Shown: positions 45,238 through 53,623, counted from the stretch's first letter. The stretch: 64,000 bases of DNA from Bacteroidales bacterium UBA3743 (GCA_002371265.1 DFGT01000017.1:1-64000), one strand, 5' to 3'. Translations and numbers: made by a program. The notes: generated from the letters alone by a model not told the origin.

Positions 45238-46800
45238 TTACTTTTTATAACAGTCGAAAATTCTTTCCACTGATTGAGCATTCATCTTCTTTGTAACCAA
45301 GCTAACCAAGAAAACTACAACAAATCCACCCAACATCGCTACTGCTCCACAGTCGATAGGATTCAGAATAGAATTATTCATCATCATATTGACTACTGTA
45401 AATCCTACGCCCCAAACGAAACAAGCCCATACGCTGGCTGTAGTCACGCCTTTCCAATAAAGTCCTAACATGAACGGTGCCAAGAAGGCTCCTGCCAATG
45501 CACCCCAAGAAATACCCATCAGCTGAGCGATAAAATGAGGCGGATTCAAAGCGATCATCAATGAAATAACAATGAAGAAAATGATAAGGACACGCATTAC
45601 CACCACCTTTCTTTTCTCTTTCTTCTCTGCGACATGAGCATCAATCTCTCCATCCTTCACCTCTGTGGAATCAGCTTTCTTGTCTCTGTATATAATATCC
45701 AATGTCATAGTAGAAGAAGACGTCAAAACAAGGCTCGCCAATGTAGACATGGATGCGGAAAGAACAAGCAAAACGACCAATGCGATCAAAACATCCGGCA
45801 ATGTCTCCAACATAGAAGGGACAATGGCATCATACGCATATTTTCCTTTGACCTCGTTGAAAGCAGGCTCAGGGAACAATCTTCCGAAGCTACCAAGGAA
45901 GTAGCAACCGCCAGCCACGATCAATGCAAAAATAGTCGAGATGACGGTGCCGCGTTTGATAGCCGCCTCATCAGTGATCGAATAAAACTTTCCTACCATC
46001 TGAGGCAATCCCCATGTACCTAACGATGTTAGCACAACCACACCTAACAAACTGAGTGGATTAGGGCCAAACCAAGAAGCGAAGTCTCCAGGTTGAAAAT
46101 TGGCATATAAGCCAGATTTGTCAGCCATATCATGTGCAGTAGGCACCTGCTCTGTCATCTTGCTGATGGCAGCCACCAAACCTCCTTGATGGTTCAAAAT
46201 AACTCCTGTGATTACAACAATACCAAACAGCATGATAATACCCTGGATGAAATCGTTGACTGCCGTCGCCTTATATCCTCCTAAGATCACATATACCGCA
46301 GTCAAACAAGCCATAATGATAGCACAATATTCATATGGTATTCCAAAACCCATCTCAAAAAGTTTAGATATTCCCACGTAAACTCCAGCTGTGTAAGGAA
46401 TCAAGAACACGAACGCGATGACAGATGCGACGACACGTAATCCCTCACTGTTGTAACGTGTGCCAAAAAAGTCCGGCATCGTACGACTTTGGATGTGCTG
46501 AGTCATCAGTTTTGTGCGTCTTCCCAATACCAACCAGGCTAGCAACGAGCCGACAAGTGCGTTTCCTATACCAATCCAAGAAGCCGACAGACCATATTTC
46601 CATCCGAACTGTCCAGCATAGCCGACAAAGACAACAGCTGAGAAATAAGAGGTTCCGAAAGCAAACGCAGTGAGCCACGGGCCAACAGATCTTCCTCCTA
46701 AAACAAATCCGTCGACGCTATTGGCATGTTTGCGGGAATTGACACCCACTCCAACCGTAAGTGCCAAAAAAAGAATAGTAAGTATAATTTTTACTAGCAT
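45238..46800 (-). CDS. Sodium:solute symporter (SSS family)
   Basis: 520 residues with about 13 membrane segments. Motifs of the sodium/solute symporter family: RSVGPWLTAFAFGTSYFSAVVFVGYAGQFGWKYG near the N-terminus, RYNSEGLRVVASVIAF, GGYKATAVNDFIQGIIML and LVVLLVLSASMSTLASLVLTSSS. A charged cytoplasmic loop (KKADSTEVKDGEIDAHVAEKKEK) interrupts the C-terminal half. Gene order places it 14 bp after a porin gene, so the pair forms an uptake operon across both membranes. The substrate is unknown; sugars, amino acids or carboxylates are all possible. Confidence 0.9.
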   Translation of the reverse strand: MLVKIILTILFLALTVGVGVNSRKHANSVDGFVLGGRSVGPWLTAFAFGTSYFSAVVFVGYAGQFGWKYGLSASWIGIGNALVGSLLAWLVLGRRTKLMTQHIQSRTMPDFFGTRYNSEGLRVVASVIAFVFLIPYTAGVYVGISKLFEMGFGIPYEYCAIIMACLTAVYVILGGYKATAVNDFIQGIIMLFGIVVITGVILNHQGGLVAAISKMTEQVPTAHDMADKSGLYANFQPGDFASWFGPNPLSLLGVVVLTSLGTWGLPQMVGKFYSITDEAAIKRGTVISTIFALIVAGGCYFLGSFGRLFPEPAFNEVKGKYAYDAIVPSMLETLPDVLIALVVLLVLSASMSTLASLVLTSSSTMTLDIIYRDKKADSTEVKDGEIDAHVAEKKEKRKVVVMRVLIIFFIVISLMIALNPPHFIAQLMGISWGALAGAFLAPFMLGLYWKGVTTASVWACFVWGVGFTVVNMMMNNSILNPIDCGAVAMLGGFVVVFLVSLVTKKMNAQSVERIFDCYKK

Positions 46801-46814
46801 GACTTTATATTATA

Positions 46815-47951
46815 TTAATTGAATCGAACTTGTACCTGACACATGATAGCATGGTTATCGTCGTGGACGAAACCACTTGGAGTTACAACAGCATTTTTAT
46901 ATACATATTGCAACTGGAGTCGGCATTTCTTATAGTACCACCATTGTATACCAAAAACACCTTTGTGCTGATCCATATCAAGATCCTGGTTGAAATTGAA
47001 ATAATCGTATGAGCCGATCAAATCCAATGTGCTAGGAATAAGAGCCACACTACCAGTCACATAAACACCACTGCTTGTCACCTTGTCGTCCTTACCCAAC
47101 AAATATTCGCTGTGTATGTTGAAACTTTTAGAACGATAGTCAACACCGACACTAAAACGGTTTCTGTCATAGTTTTGATCCTTAGCAATCTCAGGAGCAT
47201 AAAAAGACGTATCCACAGCATGACCTCGTCCACATTGTCCTGTAGTGACAATATTCAAAGCTTCTACTGGACGCCATTCCAATCTTCCGATAACATCCTT
47301 GCTCTTGTTTTTATCTTTACGGTTGATACCCTGACCGTTCATCAACTGCAATTCGTAACGCAACTTCTTTTCACAAACGGTTCCAAACAAAGACATTCCC
47401 AAATCTCGGCCATACTGTATACCGAACAAAGGATCGCTTCCGCATCCAGAAAGATAAGTGACACCTTCCGAGTAGACGTCGATGGTCTCCATTGCGGTTG
47501 GCGACATTGGATTCTCAAGAGAGTAGCCATTCTTGAATTGTCCCAAACGAATGCTAAGAGCATCGTTGTTTGTGATTCTAAAATCCGTATAAAACTCCTG
47601 GACCTGAGAGTTGAAGTCGTGCATGAAAAGGAACGACCAACGATCATTTATTTGAGCGTTAGCCCAAAGAAGTGTCCTCTTAATGTCGAATGAATTTACC
47701 TCTTGTTCTGAATTCTTTTGATAGGTGTAGCCTGCCTGGGCATAGCCATGCAACTTGATTCTGTCAGAGATGTCTGACACGAATTTTTTCGCCGCACTTT
47801 CTTCGCATTGCTTTTCTTGGACTAGATTTTCCACACGTGTGGTGTCATTCTTAACCGAATTCACCGACACATTTTCTTCTGCTTCTACATTTGATACTAA
47901 AGAAAGCGACAACAGAAGAAACGGAATGTAACATTTTGTTTGTCGATACAT
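46815..47951 (-). CDS. Outer-membrane porin (OprO/OprP-like)
   Basis: 378 residues with a signal peptide (MYRQTKCYIPFLLLSLSLVSNVEA). The barrel sequence has the features of phosphate-selective-porin-like proteins: IKLHGYAQAGYTYQK, NAQINDRWSFLFMHDFNSQVQEFYTDFRI and SIRLGQFKNGYSLENPMSPTAME. A short coiled stretch near the mature N-terminus (VENLVQEKQCEESAAKKF) may mediate trimerisation. It is the first gene of the porin-symporter operon, with an inverted repeat in its promoter. The solute is not known. Confidence 0.85.
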   Translation of the reverse strand: MYRQTKCYIPFLLLSLSLVSNVEAEENVSVNSVKNDTTRVENLVQEKQCEESAAKKFVSDISDRIKLHGYAQAGYTYQKNSEQEVNSFDIKRTLLWANAQINDRWSFLFMHDFNSQVQEFYTDFRITNNDALSIRLGQFKNGYSLENPMSPTAMETIDVYSEGVTYLSGCGSDPLFGIQYGRDLGMSLFGTVCEKKLRYELQLMNGQGINRKDKNKSKDVIGRLEWRPVEALNIVTTGQCGRGHAVDTSFYAPEIAKDQNYDRNRFSVGVDYRSKSFNIHSEYLLGKDDKVTSSGVYVTGSVALIPSTLDLIGSYDYFNFNQDLDMDQHKGVFGIQWWYYKKCRLQLQYVYKNAVVTPSGFVHDDNHAIMCQVQVRFN

Positions 47952-48056
47952 TTTGCTTTTTGTTAATTACACTTTATTCATTTAAATTACTTATTTATAA
48001 TAGTCAACTCCCATTCTTGTCACAAATGGCAAAAACATGAGTTTCCTTAATGGATA

Positions 48057-48087
48057 CAAAAGTAAAATGCATTATCTAATATACAAA
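48057..48087 (-). promoter_or_regulatory. Promoter of the porin-symporter operon
   Basis: Minus-strand TACTTTTG (48057-48064) with TTTG at 48084-48087 and a 19-bp spacer. Confidence 0.6.
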
Positions 48088-48113
48088 AAAACAGCATAAA
48101 AATTGTATATTAG
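48076..48113. repeat. Inverted repeat, likely operator
   Basis: Perfect 9-bp arms CTAATATAC (48076-48084) and GTATATTAG (48105-48113), separated by 20 bp. The left arm falls between the two boxes of the porin promoter. Binding of a dimeric regulator is inference. Confidence 0.55.
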
Positions 48114-48207
48114 CATGAAAGGTTTTGCTTTATCAAATATTTACAATAAATTTACAAGTCAAATCGGAATTTGTAAAAAAATAAAACAAAAGATAACCAA
48201 ATAAAAG

Positions 48208-49524
48208 ATGTTGGACCCAAACGAATACTTGCATCCAGACAAAGAATGTCTCACAAGAGAACAGATTGATGCATTACAAGTAGAGAGATTGCAAGCGACA
48301 ATTCGTCACTGCATGAATTCTCCTTTTTACAAGAAAAAATTTGAAGAGATGGGCATCAAGCCCGAGGACATCAAAACTCCAGCGGATGTGCGAAATTTGC
48401 CTTTCACTACCAAACAAGATTTGCGAGACAACTATCCGTTTGGTTTGGCTAGCGTGCCACTAGAAAAATGTGTCCGTCTTCACTCTTCAAGCGGAACAAC
48501 AGGTAACCCTACAGTCGTTTTGCATAGTCAGAAAGACTTGGATGAGTGGGCTAATGCCGTGGCCCGATGCTTGTGGATGGTAGGATTAAGACCTACTGAC
48601 ATATTCCAGAATTCTTCTGGCTACGGAATGTTTACTGGAGGATTGGGATTCCAATACGGTGCTGAGCGTTTGGGTATGTTGACTGTTCCCGCCGCAGCTG
48701 GTAACACATTGCGTCAGATCAAATTCATCACAGATTTCGGAACTACAGCCATCCACGCTGTTCCTTCATACTTGACTCGTATCAAGGAGGTTATGGACCA
48801 ACAGGGAATTGATCCACGCAAAGACACAAAGCTAAAGGTTCTTGCCATTGGTGCTGAGCCTCACTCAGAAGAGCAACGCAAACGTATCGAGAACATGTTC
48901 GGAGTAAAGGCATACAACAGCTTTGGTATGAGCGAAATGTGCGGACCGGGTGTGGCTTTCGAATGTAAGGAACAGAATGGACTACATTTCTGGGAGGACT
49001 ATTATATCGTAGAGATTGTTGATCCAGAGACATTGGAGCCAGTGCCTGACGGAGAAATCGGAGAATTGATTTTGACAACAATCAACCGTGAGGCGATGCC
49101 ACTTATCCGTTACCGCACCCGCGATTTGACAAGAGTATTAGGACGCACATGTCCTTGTGGACGTAACCATATCCGTTTGGACCGCATGAAAGGTCGCTCA
49201 GACGACATGATGGTGCTTCGTGGTGTCAACATCTTCCCTATCCAGATCGAGAAGATTCTGATGAAGTTCAAAGAGCTTACCACAAATTATCTGATTACAT
49301 TGACAACAGATAACGACAACGACAACATGACAGTCGAGGTGGAGGTTAACGACTTCGATTTGAATGACAATGAAAAGGTCATGCAGTTGACCAAAGCGAT
49401 AACTCGTGCTCTAAAAGACGAAATTTTGCTTACTCCTCACGTCAAATTGCTTCCTCTCGGCACACTTCCTCAATCGGAAGGTAAGGCTGTCCGCGTGAAG
49501 GATTTCAGAAAGGTATATCAATAA
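48208..49524 (+). CDS. paaK: Phenylacetate-CoA ligase
   Basis: 438 residues, the usual PaaK length. Adenylation motifs: LHSSSGTTGNPTVVLHS (ATP/AMP loop), YGMFTGGLGFQYGAERLG, YNSFGMSEMCGPGVAFEC, and LIRYRTRDLTRVL. The C-terminal lid follows SDDMMVLRGVNIFPIQIE. In anaerobic Bacteroidota such ligases activate aryl acids from amino-acid fermentation. It is a single gene divergent from the porin-symporter operon; an indolepyruvate oxidoreductase pair, a frequent neighbour, is not seen. Confidence 0.93.
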   Translation: MLDPNEYLHPDKECLTREQIDALQVERLQATIRHCMNSPFYKKKFEEMGIKPEDIKTPADVRNLPFTTKQDLRDNYPFGLASVPLEKCVRLHSSSGTTGNPTVVLHSQKDLDEWANAVARCLWMVGLRPTDIFQNSSGYGMFTGGLGFQYGAERLGMLTVPAAAGNTLRQIKFITDFGTTAIHAVPSYLTRIKEVMDQQGIDPRKDTKLKVLAIGAEPHSEEQRKRIENMFGVKAYNSFGMSEMCGPGVAFECKEQNGLHFWEDYYIVEIVDPETLEPVPDGEIGELILTTINREAMPLIRYRTRDLTRVLGRTCPCGRNHIRLDRMKGRSDDMMVLRGVNIFPIQIEKILMKFKELTTNYLITLTTDNDNDNMTVEVEVNDFDLNDNEKVMQLTKAITRALKDEILLTPHVKLLPLGTLPQSEGKAVRVKDFRKVYQ

Positions 49525-49569
49525 GACCTTCTTGTGGAGACGCTATGATATGTTTCCACATAAAAAGTC

Positions 49570-49604
49570 AAAACGCCTTGACAGATAATCTGTCAAGGCG
49601 TTTT
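49570..49604. terminator. Bidirectional terminator after paaK
   Basis: Perfect 16-bp stem (AAAACGCCTTGACAGA and its complement) with a TAA loop, between convergent paaK and the PagL-like gene. Confidence 0.9.
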
Positions 49605-49669
49605 ATTATGAATCACCAAACGTCAGCCCCCCCATAAATAAGAAAATCTATCCGTTTTCGAAATTAAAT

Positions 49670-51106
49670 TTACTCCAGATTTGTCACACCAGAAGCTTCA
49701 CTACCCTTGGTACCTTTGCTCTTACCTTTAGAGTCATTCTTTTTCTTTTGATACTTCTTGCTAGGATGATCATATTTTCTTGGCGTATAATAACGGTTTC
49801 GCTCACCCTGGATTTTTATCTCTGTATAATCTTCTTTTCGCTTAAAAGGATTTTTCAGACGCTTGAATGGATTACTCTTTAAACGTGATCCGAAATCTGG
49901 AATGGCATAACCTATACCCATCTCCACATTCTCATATTGCAGAAGATGTGTCTTTACCCTACCAACACCGTACCAGTTGTCGGTGAAATAATACTTAGTG
50001 GTAAGTTTCTGATACATCAGATTCTCCAACTTGTAATTCTTATTCGGATTTCCTAAGTCATCCTCTTCAGGCACTTTCCATGGTTTGTAGACGTAGAAGC
50101 CACACTCTAAGCCTAACGTGAAACGATAGAAAGTGAAGTCGTTAGACAATCCCACTCCTACACGAAGCTTATTTTTGAACTTATCCTCTTCTATAAAATT
50201 ATAGCGACGGTTGATTTCCCTGTCTTTTCCATTATAGATGCTATTAAAGAAAACATCAGAAAACAAACCTATTCTGTACGCATTTGAAAGTGGGAGTGCC
50301 GCACGTGCACAGAAGCTGAAATCAGGATAGTAGTGGCTGCCATCATCTATATCAAGCTGGTTCACTCCTCCCGTCAACTCGAATTCCAACGCCAAGATCT
50401 TCTTTTTCTTCTCCGCGTCATTCTTCAATGGGAATGGCCATACGTTTGGTGTGTAACGGGCTCCAAGATAAGCGTCCCATATAATTTTGTTTTCAGCTTT
50501 TCGATTTATTCCGAATGAACTCATCGCAAAGATATCTCCACCAAATGCGATTTCCCATTGATAAAGTTTGCGACCGTAGGCTTTACCAAGACGAATATTA
50601 AAATCCAATCCACCATTATACAATGCCACAATATTTCGCGACAACACAGTAAATGCATCTGTCTGATTCCAATTGTCTTTCTTAAAAAGTTCTTTTGGAT
50701 ATAGAGCAAAACCAGATCCTAATTTCAAATTAGCCGCAAAACGAGGAGTGTGAATAAAAGGCCACTTAAAATATGCATACGTTGCAACCGTCCACTCTGA
50801 AAGTTCTCCATTTTCGATCAACGGAGCAACACTGTCGGGAAACATCGTGTAGAAAGGAGTAATGGCAAAACCGACACTTGGGAAATTGAATGTGTAATCC
50901 TGATTCCAGTCGCCCCACAAAGGAAGCTCCACCGCATATTCAGAAGCGAACGTCCAATCATTCTTCGCGCCGCAAAAATCTTTGCCAGCCATCAAATCAT
51001 TGGAAAACTTGAAAATCATATTCTTCTGAGAAAATACGTCAGCGAGACACGACACCAACAAGGTCGCCGCGATGACTAATTTCATTATTAAAGAACTGTT
51101 TTTCAT
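49670..51106 (-). CDS. Outer-membrane protein, possibly PagL/acyloxyacyl hydrolase-like
   Basis: 478 residues from the ATG at 51106; ATG codons at 51127 and 51085 are also possible. A signal peptide (MKLVIAATLLVSCLADVFSQ) precedes a beta-barrel-type sequence. The segment TTKYYFTDNWYGVGRVKTHLLQYENVEMGIGYAI resembles the C-terminal part of Bacteroidota acyloxyacyl hydrolase (PagL-like) proteins, including a His after a short strand. Catalytic assignment is tentative. The last 60 residues are a Lys/Ser/Gly-rich basic tail (KYQKKKNDSKGKSKGTKGSE), unusual for a barrel. Single gene between paaK and pncC. Confidence 0.7.
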   Translation of the reverse strand: MKNSSLIMKLVIAATLLVSCLADVFSQKNMIFKFSNDLMAGKDFCGAKNDWTFASEYAVELPLWGDWNQDYTFNFPSVGFAITPFYTMFPDSVAPLIENGELSEWTVATYAYFKWPFIHTPRFAANLKLGSGFALYPKELFKKDNWNQTDAFTVLSRNIVALYNGGLDFNIRLGKAYGRKLYQWEIAFGGDIFAMSSFGINRKAENKIIWDAYLGARYTPNVWPFPLKNDAEKKKKILALEFELTGGVNQLDIDDGSHYYPDFSFCARAALPLSNAYRIGLFSDVFFNSIYNGKDREINRRYNFIEEDKFKNKLRVGVGLSNDFTFYRFTLGLECGFYVYKPWKVPEEDDLGNPNKNYKLENLMYQKLTTKYYFTDNWYGVGRVKTHLLQYENVEMGIGYAIPDFGSRLKSNPFKRLKNPFKRKEDYTEIKIQGERNRYYTPRKYDHPSKKYQKKKNDSKGKSKGTKGSEASGVTNLE

Positions 51107-51222
51107 TGGTACGCTTTTATATTGCATAGTGATTTACGATGCAAATATAAAAAATTATTTTTCACTTTTAATATGTATAGCGAATAATAAGAGCTATTTT
51201 TGTAAATATTTTTACGAGTATT

Positions 51223-51720
51223 ATGGAAAACAACATAGGAAAGACAACCACAAGCGAATTGGTAAAAGAGCTGGCACAAAGGCTTATCGCAAGCGGAAAA
51301 ACAATCGCCACAGCAGAGAGTTGCACAGGAGGCAACATAGCCCACAACATCACACTTCTGGCAGGCAGTTCACAATATTTTCTCGGCGGAATAGTTTCGT
51401 ATGCTAACGAAGTCAAGATGAATGTGCTGGGAGTACGCAAAGAATATCTTGAAAAGTATGGGGCTGTCAGTCAGGCTGTAGTGGAATCCATGGCGACGGG
51501 AGCATGCAAAACCATAGGCAGCGACTATAGTGTCGCCACATCTGGCATAGCAGGGCCAGGAGGAGGCAGTGACGAAAAACCAGTCGGGACCGTCTGGATG
51601 GCGGTGAGCGACGGGAAGAAAACGGTAAGCAAACTATGGCATTTCGACGGCAACAGAGAAGAAATAATCGAAAAAGCCACAAAAACAGCCATTTTTATGC
51701 TTTTAGAGATTGTTTGTTAA
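51223..51720 (+). CDS. pncC: CinA-family nicotinamide-nucleotide amidohydrolase
   Basis: 165 residues, the stand-alone C-terminal CinA domain. Conserved signature: TIATAESCTGGNIAHNITLLAGSSQYFLGGIVSYANEVKM (Ser/Thr/Gly catalytic region) and VATSGIAGPGGGSDEKPVGTVWMAV. It deamidates NMN to nicotinic acid mononucleotide in pyridine-nucleotide recycling. A TATTTTTG -7 box lies at 51195-51202. The ribosomal protein gene rpmB follows under its own promoter. Confidence 0.93.
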   Translation: MENNIGKTTTSELVKELAQRLIASGKTIATAESCTGGNIAHNITLLAGSSQYFLGGIVSYANEVKMNVLGVRKEYLEKYGAVSQAVVESMATGACKTIGSDYSVATSGIAGPGGGSDEKPVGTVWMAVSDGKKTVSKLWHFDGNREEIIEKATKTAIFMLLEIVC

Positions 51721-51739
51721 AAACTTTTTTATATTTTTG
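51710..51739 (+). promoter_or_regulatory. Promoter of rpmB-rpmG operon
   Basis: TTG (51710-51712), 19-bp spacer, TATTTTTG (51732-51739). The upstream box overlaps the end of pncC. Confidence 0.6.
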
Positions 51740-51744
51740 CACCG

Positions 51745-51902
51745 AATTTGTGAAGTAGCCTAATAAGTGAGGGCGAAGCACAAACGGTAAAAATGAATTG
51801 TTTCTTTGGTGGACTCTGATAGTTACGCTACTTTCGAGAGAAAGATTCAGACACTCCTCCTTGAATATATTCTGTAAGCAATAACAAAAAAGTTAAACAA
51901 AA
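51745..51902 (+). promoter_or_regulatory. Long 5' leader of rpmB, possibly structured
   Basis: About 155 nt between the predicted start and the rpmB ATG. AAGTAGC (51753-51759) can pair with GCTACTT (51827-51833). A tiny ORF MNCFFGGL lies at 51793-51819. A regulatory role, such as r-protein autoregulation, is inference. Confidence 0.35.
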
Positions 51903-52136
51903 ATGTCTAAGGTTTGTCAGCTTACCGGAAAGCAAGCGCAGAACGGTAACAACGTATCTCACTCAAAGAGAAGAACAAAGAGATTGTTCAACGTAAATTT
52001 GAAGACAAAGAAGTTCTACTGGCCAGAGCAGGGCTGCTGGATTGAGCTTAAGGTGTCTGCAAAAGCATTGCGTACAATTAACAAGAAAGGTATTGATGCC
52101 GCCCTTGTAGAGGCAGCTCAGAAAGGTCTATTTTAA
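51903..52136 (+). CDS. rpmB: 50S ribosomal protein L28
   Basis: 77 residues. Conserved L28 sequence SKVCQLTGKQAQNGNNVSHSKRRTKRLFNVNLKTKKFY, with basic composition. Here the N-terminal segment lacks the CxxC zinc knuckle seen in some L28 forms; Cys5 alone is present. First gene of the rpmB-rpmG-DUF4295 cluster, a conserved Bacteroidota order, 15 bp before rpmG. Confidence 0.96.
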   Translation: MSKVCQLTGKQAQNGNNVSHSKRRTKRLFNVNLKTKKFYWPEQGCWIELKVSAKALRTINKKGIDAALVEAAQKGLF

Positions 52137-52151
52137 TCGGGAGGTTTAACA

Positions 52152-52340
52152 ATGGCAAAGAAAAGTAAAGAGAATAGAGTACAGGTAATTTTGGAGTGTA
52201 CTGAGCACAAAGATAGCGGAATGCCAGGAACTTCTCGTTACATCACTACAAAGAATAGAAAGAACACTCCAGAGCGTTTGGAGTTGAAGAAGTACAATCC
52301 TATTCTTAAGCGTTATACTATTCACAAAGAAATTAAATAA
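52152..52340 (+). CDS. rpmG: 50S ribosomal protein L33
   Basis: 62 residues, with VQVILECTEHKDSGMPGTSRYITTKNRKNTPERLELKKYNP, the L33 core. The paired Cys of zinc-binding L33 types are missing (one Cys only), so this is the zinc-free form. It is the second gene of the r-protein operon, followed 8 bp later by DUF4295. Confidence 0.96.
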   Translation: MAKKSKENRVQVILECTEHKDSGMPGTSRYITTKNRKNTPERLELKKYNPILKRYTIHKEIK

Positions 52341-52348
52341 TAAGCACT

Positions 52349-52504
52349 ATGGCAAAGAAAGCGGTTGCATCATTGCAGACAGGTGAAGGTCGTTCATACG
52401 CAAAGGTCATCAAGATGGTTAAGTCACCAAAGAGCGGTGCTTACGTATTCGAGGAGACTATGGTTCACAACGACGACGTAAAAGCATTCTTAGCAAAGAA
52501 GTAA
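52349..52504 (+). CDS. DUF4295 small protein
   Basis: 51 residues, MAKKAVASLQTGEGRSYAKV to VKAFLAKK, too short for usual ORF cut-offs. It matches DUF4295, a small basic Bacteroidota protein always found after rpmG. Its position and size suggest a ribosome-linked role, but no function is established. A strong hairpin ends the operon, and ftsY, which often follows, is not here. Confidence 0.9.
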   Translation: MAKKAVASLQTGEGRSYAKVIKMVKSPKSGAYVFEETMVHNDDVKAFLAKK

Positions 52505-52528
52505 GAATTCTTTTATTTCACAATATCT

Positions 52529-52556
52529 CAGACGGAGCAACTTTTTGTTCCGTCTG
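52529..52556 (+). terminator. Terminator of the rpmB operon
   Basis: 12-bp stem (CAGACGGAGCAA with TTGTTCCGTCTG, one G-U), 4-nt loop, then TTTTTATTTT. Confidence 0.88.
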
Positions 52557-52581
52557 TTTTTATTTTGTTTTCCTCAAATAG

Positions 52582-52613
52582 TTTGGGAATATCAAAAAAG
52601 TAGGGTATCTTTG
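52582..52613 (+). promoter_or_regulatory. greA promoter
   Basis: TTTG (52582-52585), 20-bp spacer, TATCTTTG (52606-52613): a strong consensus promoter. Transcription would begin near 52620. Confidence 0.75.
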
Positions 52614-52632
52614 TACCCATAGAATTGGACCA

Positions 52633-52689
52633 ATGAGAGTTTCGACTGAACGTCGGGATTCTTTTTTATTGTGTTTTTTAGAAACTTAA
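52633..52689 (+). CDS. Possible 18-residue leader ORF in the greA 5' region
   Basis: ATG at 52633 to TAA at 52687-52689, encoding MRVSTERRDSFLLCFLET. It starts about 13 nt after the predicted transcription start and spans the terminator-like hairpin at 52635-52667. There is no convincing ribosome-binding site, so translation is uncertain. If translated, ribosomes would cover the hairpin. Confidence 0.3.
   Translation: MRVSTERRDSFLLCFLET
52635..52667 (+). terminator. Terminator-like hairpin in the greA leader
   Basis: Stem AGAGTTTCGAC (52636-52646) with GTCGGGATTCT (52652-52662), 11 pairs including three G-U, loop TGAAC, and an uninterrupted T-run at 52662-52667. It lies between the strong greA promoter and the greA ATG, so it may attenuate the transcript. 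Confidence 0.6.
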
Positions 52690-52713
52690 AAATAATACCA
52701 AATATATAAAACT

Positions 52714-53184
52714 ATGGCTGTATCTTACGTTAGTAAAGAGGGATTGCTGAAAATGCAAGAGGAACTGCACCGCCTTGAAACAGTGGAGCGTCCAAGAATT
52801 TCAGCTCAAATTGCTGAGGCAAGAGAAAAAGGCGACCTAAGCGAAAATGCCGAGTATGACGCCGCTAAAGAGGCTCAAGGTCTACTTGAAGGTGAAATCT
52901 CTATGCTTAAAGAAAAAATATTGAACTCTAAGGTGATTGACATGTCGAAGATTGACACTGAGACTGTACATATCCTTAACAAGGTTGAAATCAAGAATAC
53001 TAAGACAAATGCCAAGATGAGCTACACTATCGTGTCGGAAAACGAGGCTAACTTAAAGGAGTTCAAAATCTCTACTACAACTCCTATCGCCAAGGCTCTT
53101 CTTGGAAAGAAAGTTGGAGATATCGTTGAAGTGGTAACTCCTGCCGCAAAAATGTCGTTTGAAATTCTTAGCATCTCTATCTAA
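52714..53184 (+). CDS. greA: Transcription elongation factor GreA
   Basis: 156 residues. The N-terminal coiled coil (about 1-75) carries the acidic tip GDLSENAEYDAAKEAQG with Asp41 and Glu44, which reach into RNA polymerase and stimulate cleavage of backtracked RNA. The C-terminal globular domain ends VVTPAAKMSFEILSISI. It is read from a strong promoter through a leader with a possible attenuator. Its stop overlaps the start of the HIT gene by 1 bp (TAATG). Confidence 0.97.
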   Translation: MAVSYVSKEGLLKMQEELHRLETVERPRISAQIAEAREKGDLSENAEYDAAKEAQGLLEGEISMLKEKILNSKVIDMSKIDTETVHILNKVEIKNTKTNAKMSYTIVSENEANLKEFKISTTTPIAKALLGKKVGDIVEVVTPAAKMSFEILSISI

Positions 53185-53579
53185 TGGCTACTATTTTCAC
53201 AAGAATCATCAAGGGCGAAATTCCTTGCTACAAAATATATGAGGATGAAAACTACTTCGCTTTCCTTGATATCAACCCTCTTCAGAAGGGCCATACTTTG
53301 GTGATTCCAAAGAAGGAAGATGACTACATCTTCAACCTTGACGACGCCACTTACTCAGGATTAATGATGACAGCAAAAAAAATTGCTGCCGCTATCAAAG
53401 AAAGCACAAACTGCAAACGAGTTGGCGTAACTGTACTTGGAATGGAAGTGCCTCACGTGCATATACACCTTGTTCCAATGAACAGTGAAAAAGACATGCT
53501 ATTTTCAAATCCTAAAATGGAACTTAGCAAAGAAGAATTTGAAGCTATCGCCGCTGACATAGCAAAGCGTGTGAAATAA
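53184..53579 (+). CDS. HIT family nucleotide hydrolase/transferase
   Basis: 131 residues with the histidine triad PHVHIHLVPM (His91, 93, 95) and the N-terminal IFTRIIKGEIPCYKIYEDENYFAFLDINPLQKGHTLVIPK of the HINT-like branch. Such enzymes hydrolyse adenosine phosphoramidates and related nucleotides. Start overlaps the greA stop, so it is translationally coupled. Confidence 0.95.
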   Translation: MATIFTRIIKGEIPCYKIYEDENYFAFLDINPLQKGHTLVIPKKEDDYIFNLDDATYSGLMMTAKKIAAAIKESTNCKRVGVTVLGMEVPHVHIHLVPMNSEKDMLFSNPKMELSKEEFEAIAADIAKRVK

Positions 53580-53592
53580 ATCATTAAACAAT

Positions 53593-53623
53593 AAAAGCCA
53601 AACTGAATACCAGTTTGGCTTTT
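53593..53623 (+). terminator. Terminator of greA-HIT
   Basis: Perfect 13-bp stem (AAAAGCCAAACTG / CAGTTTGGCTTTT) with a 5-nt loop and further T's. Confidence 0.9.
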
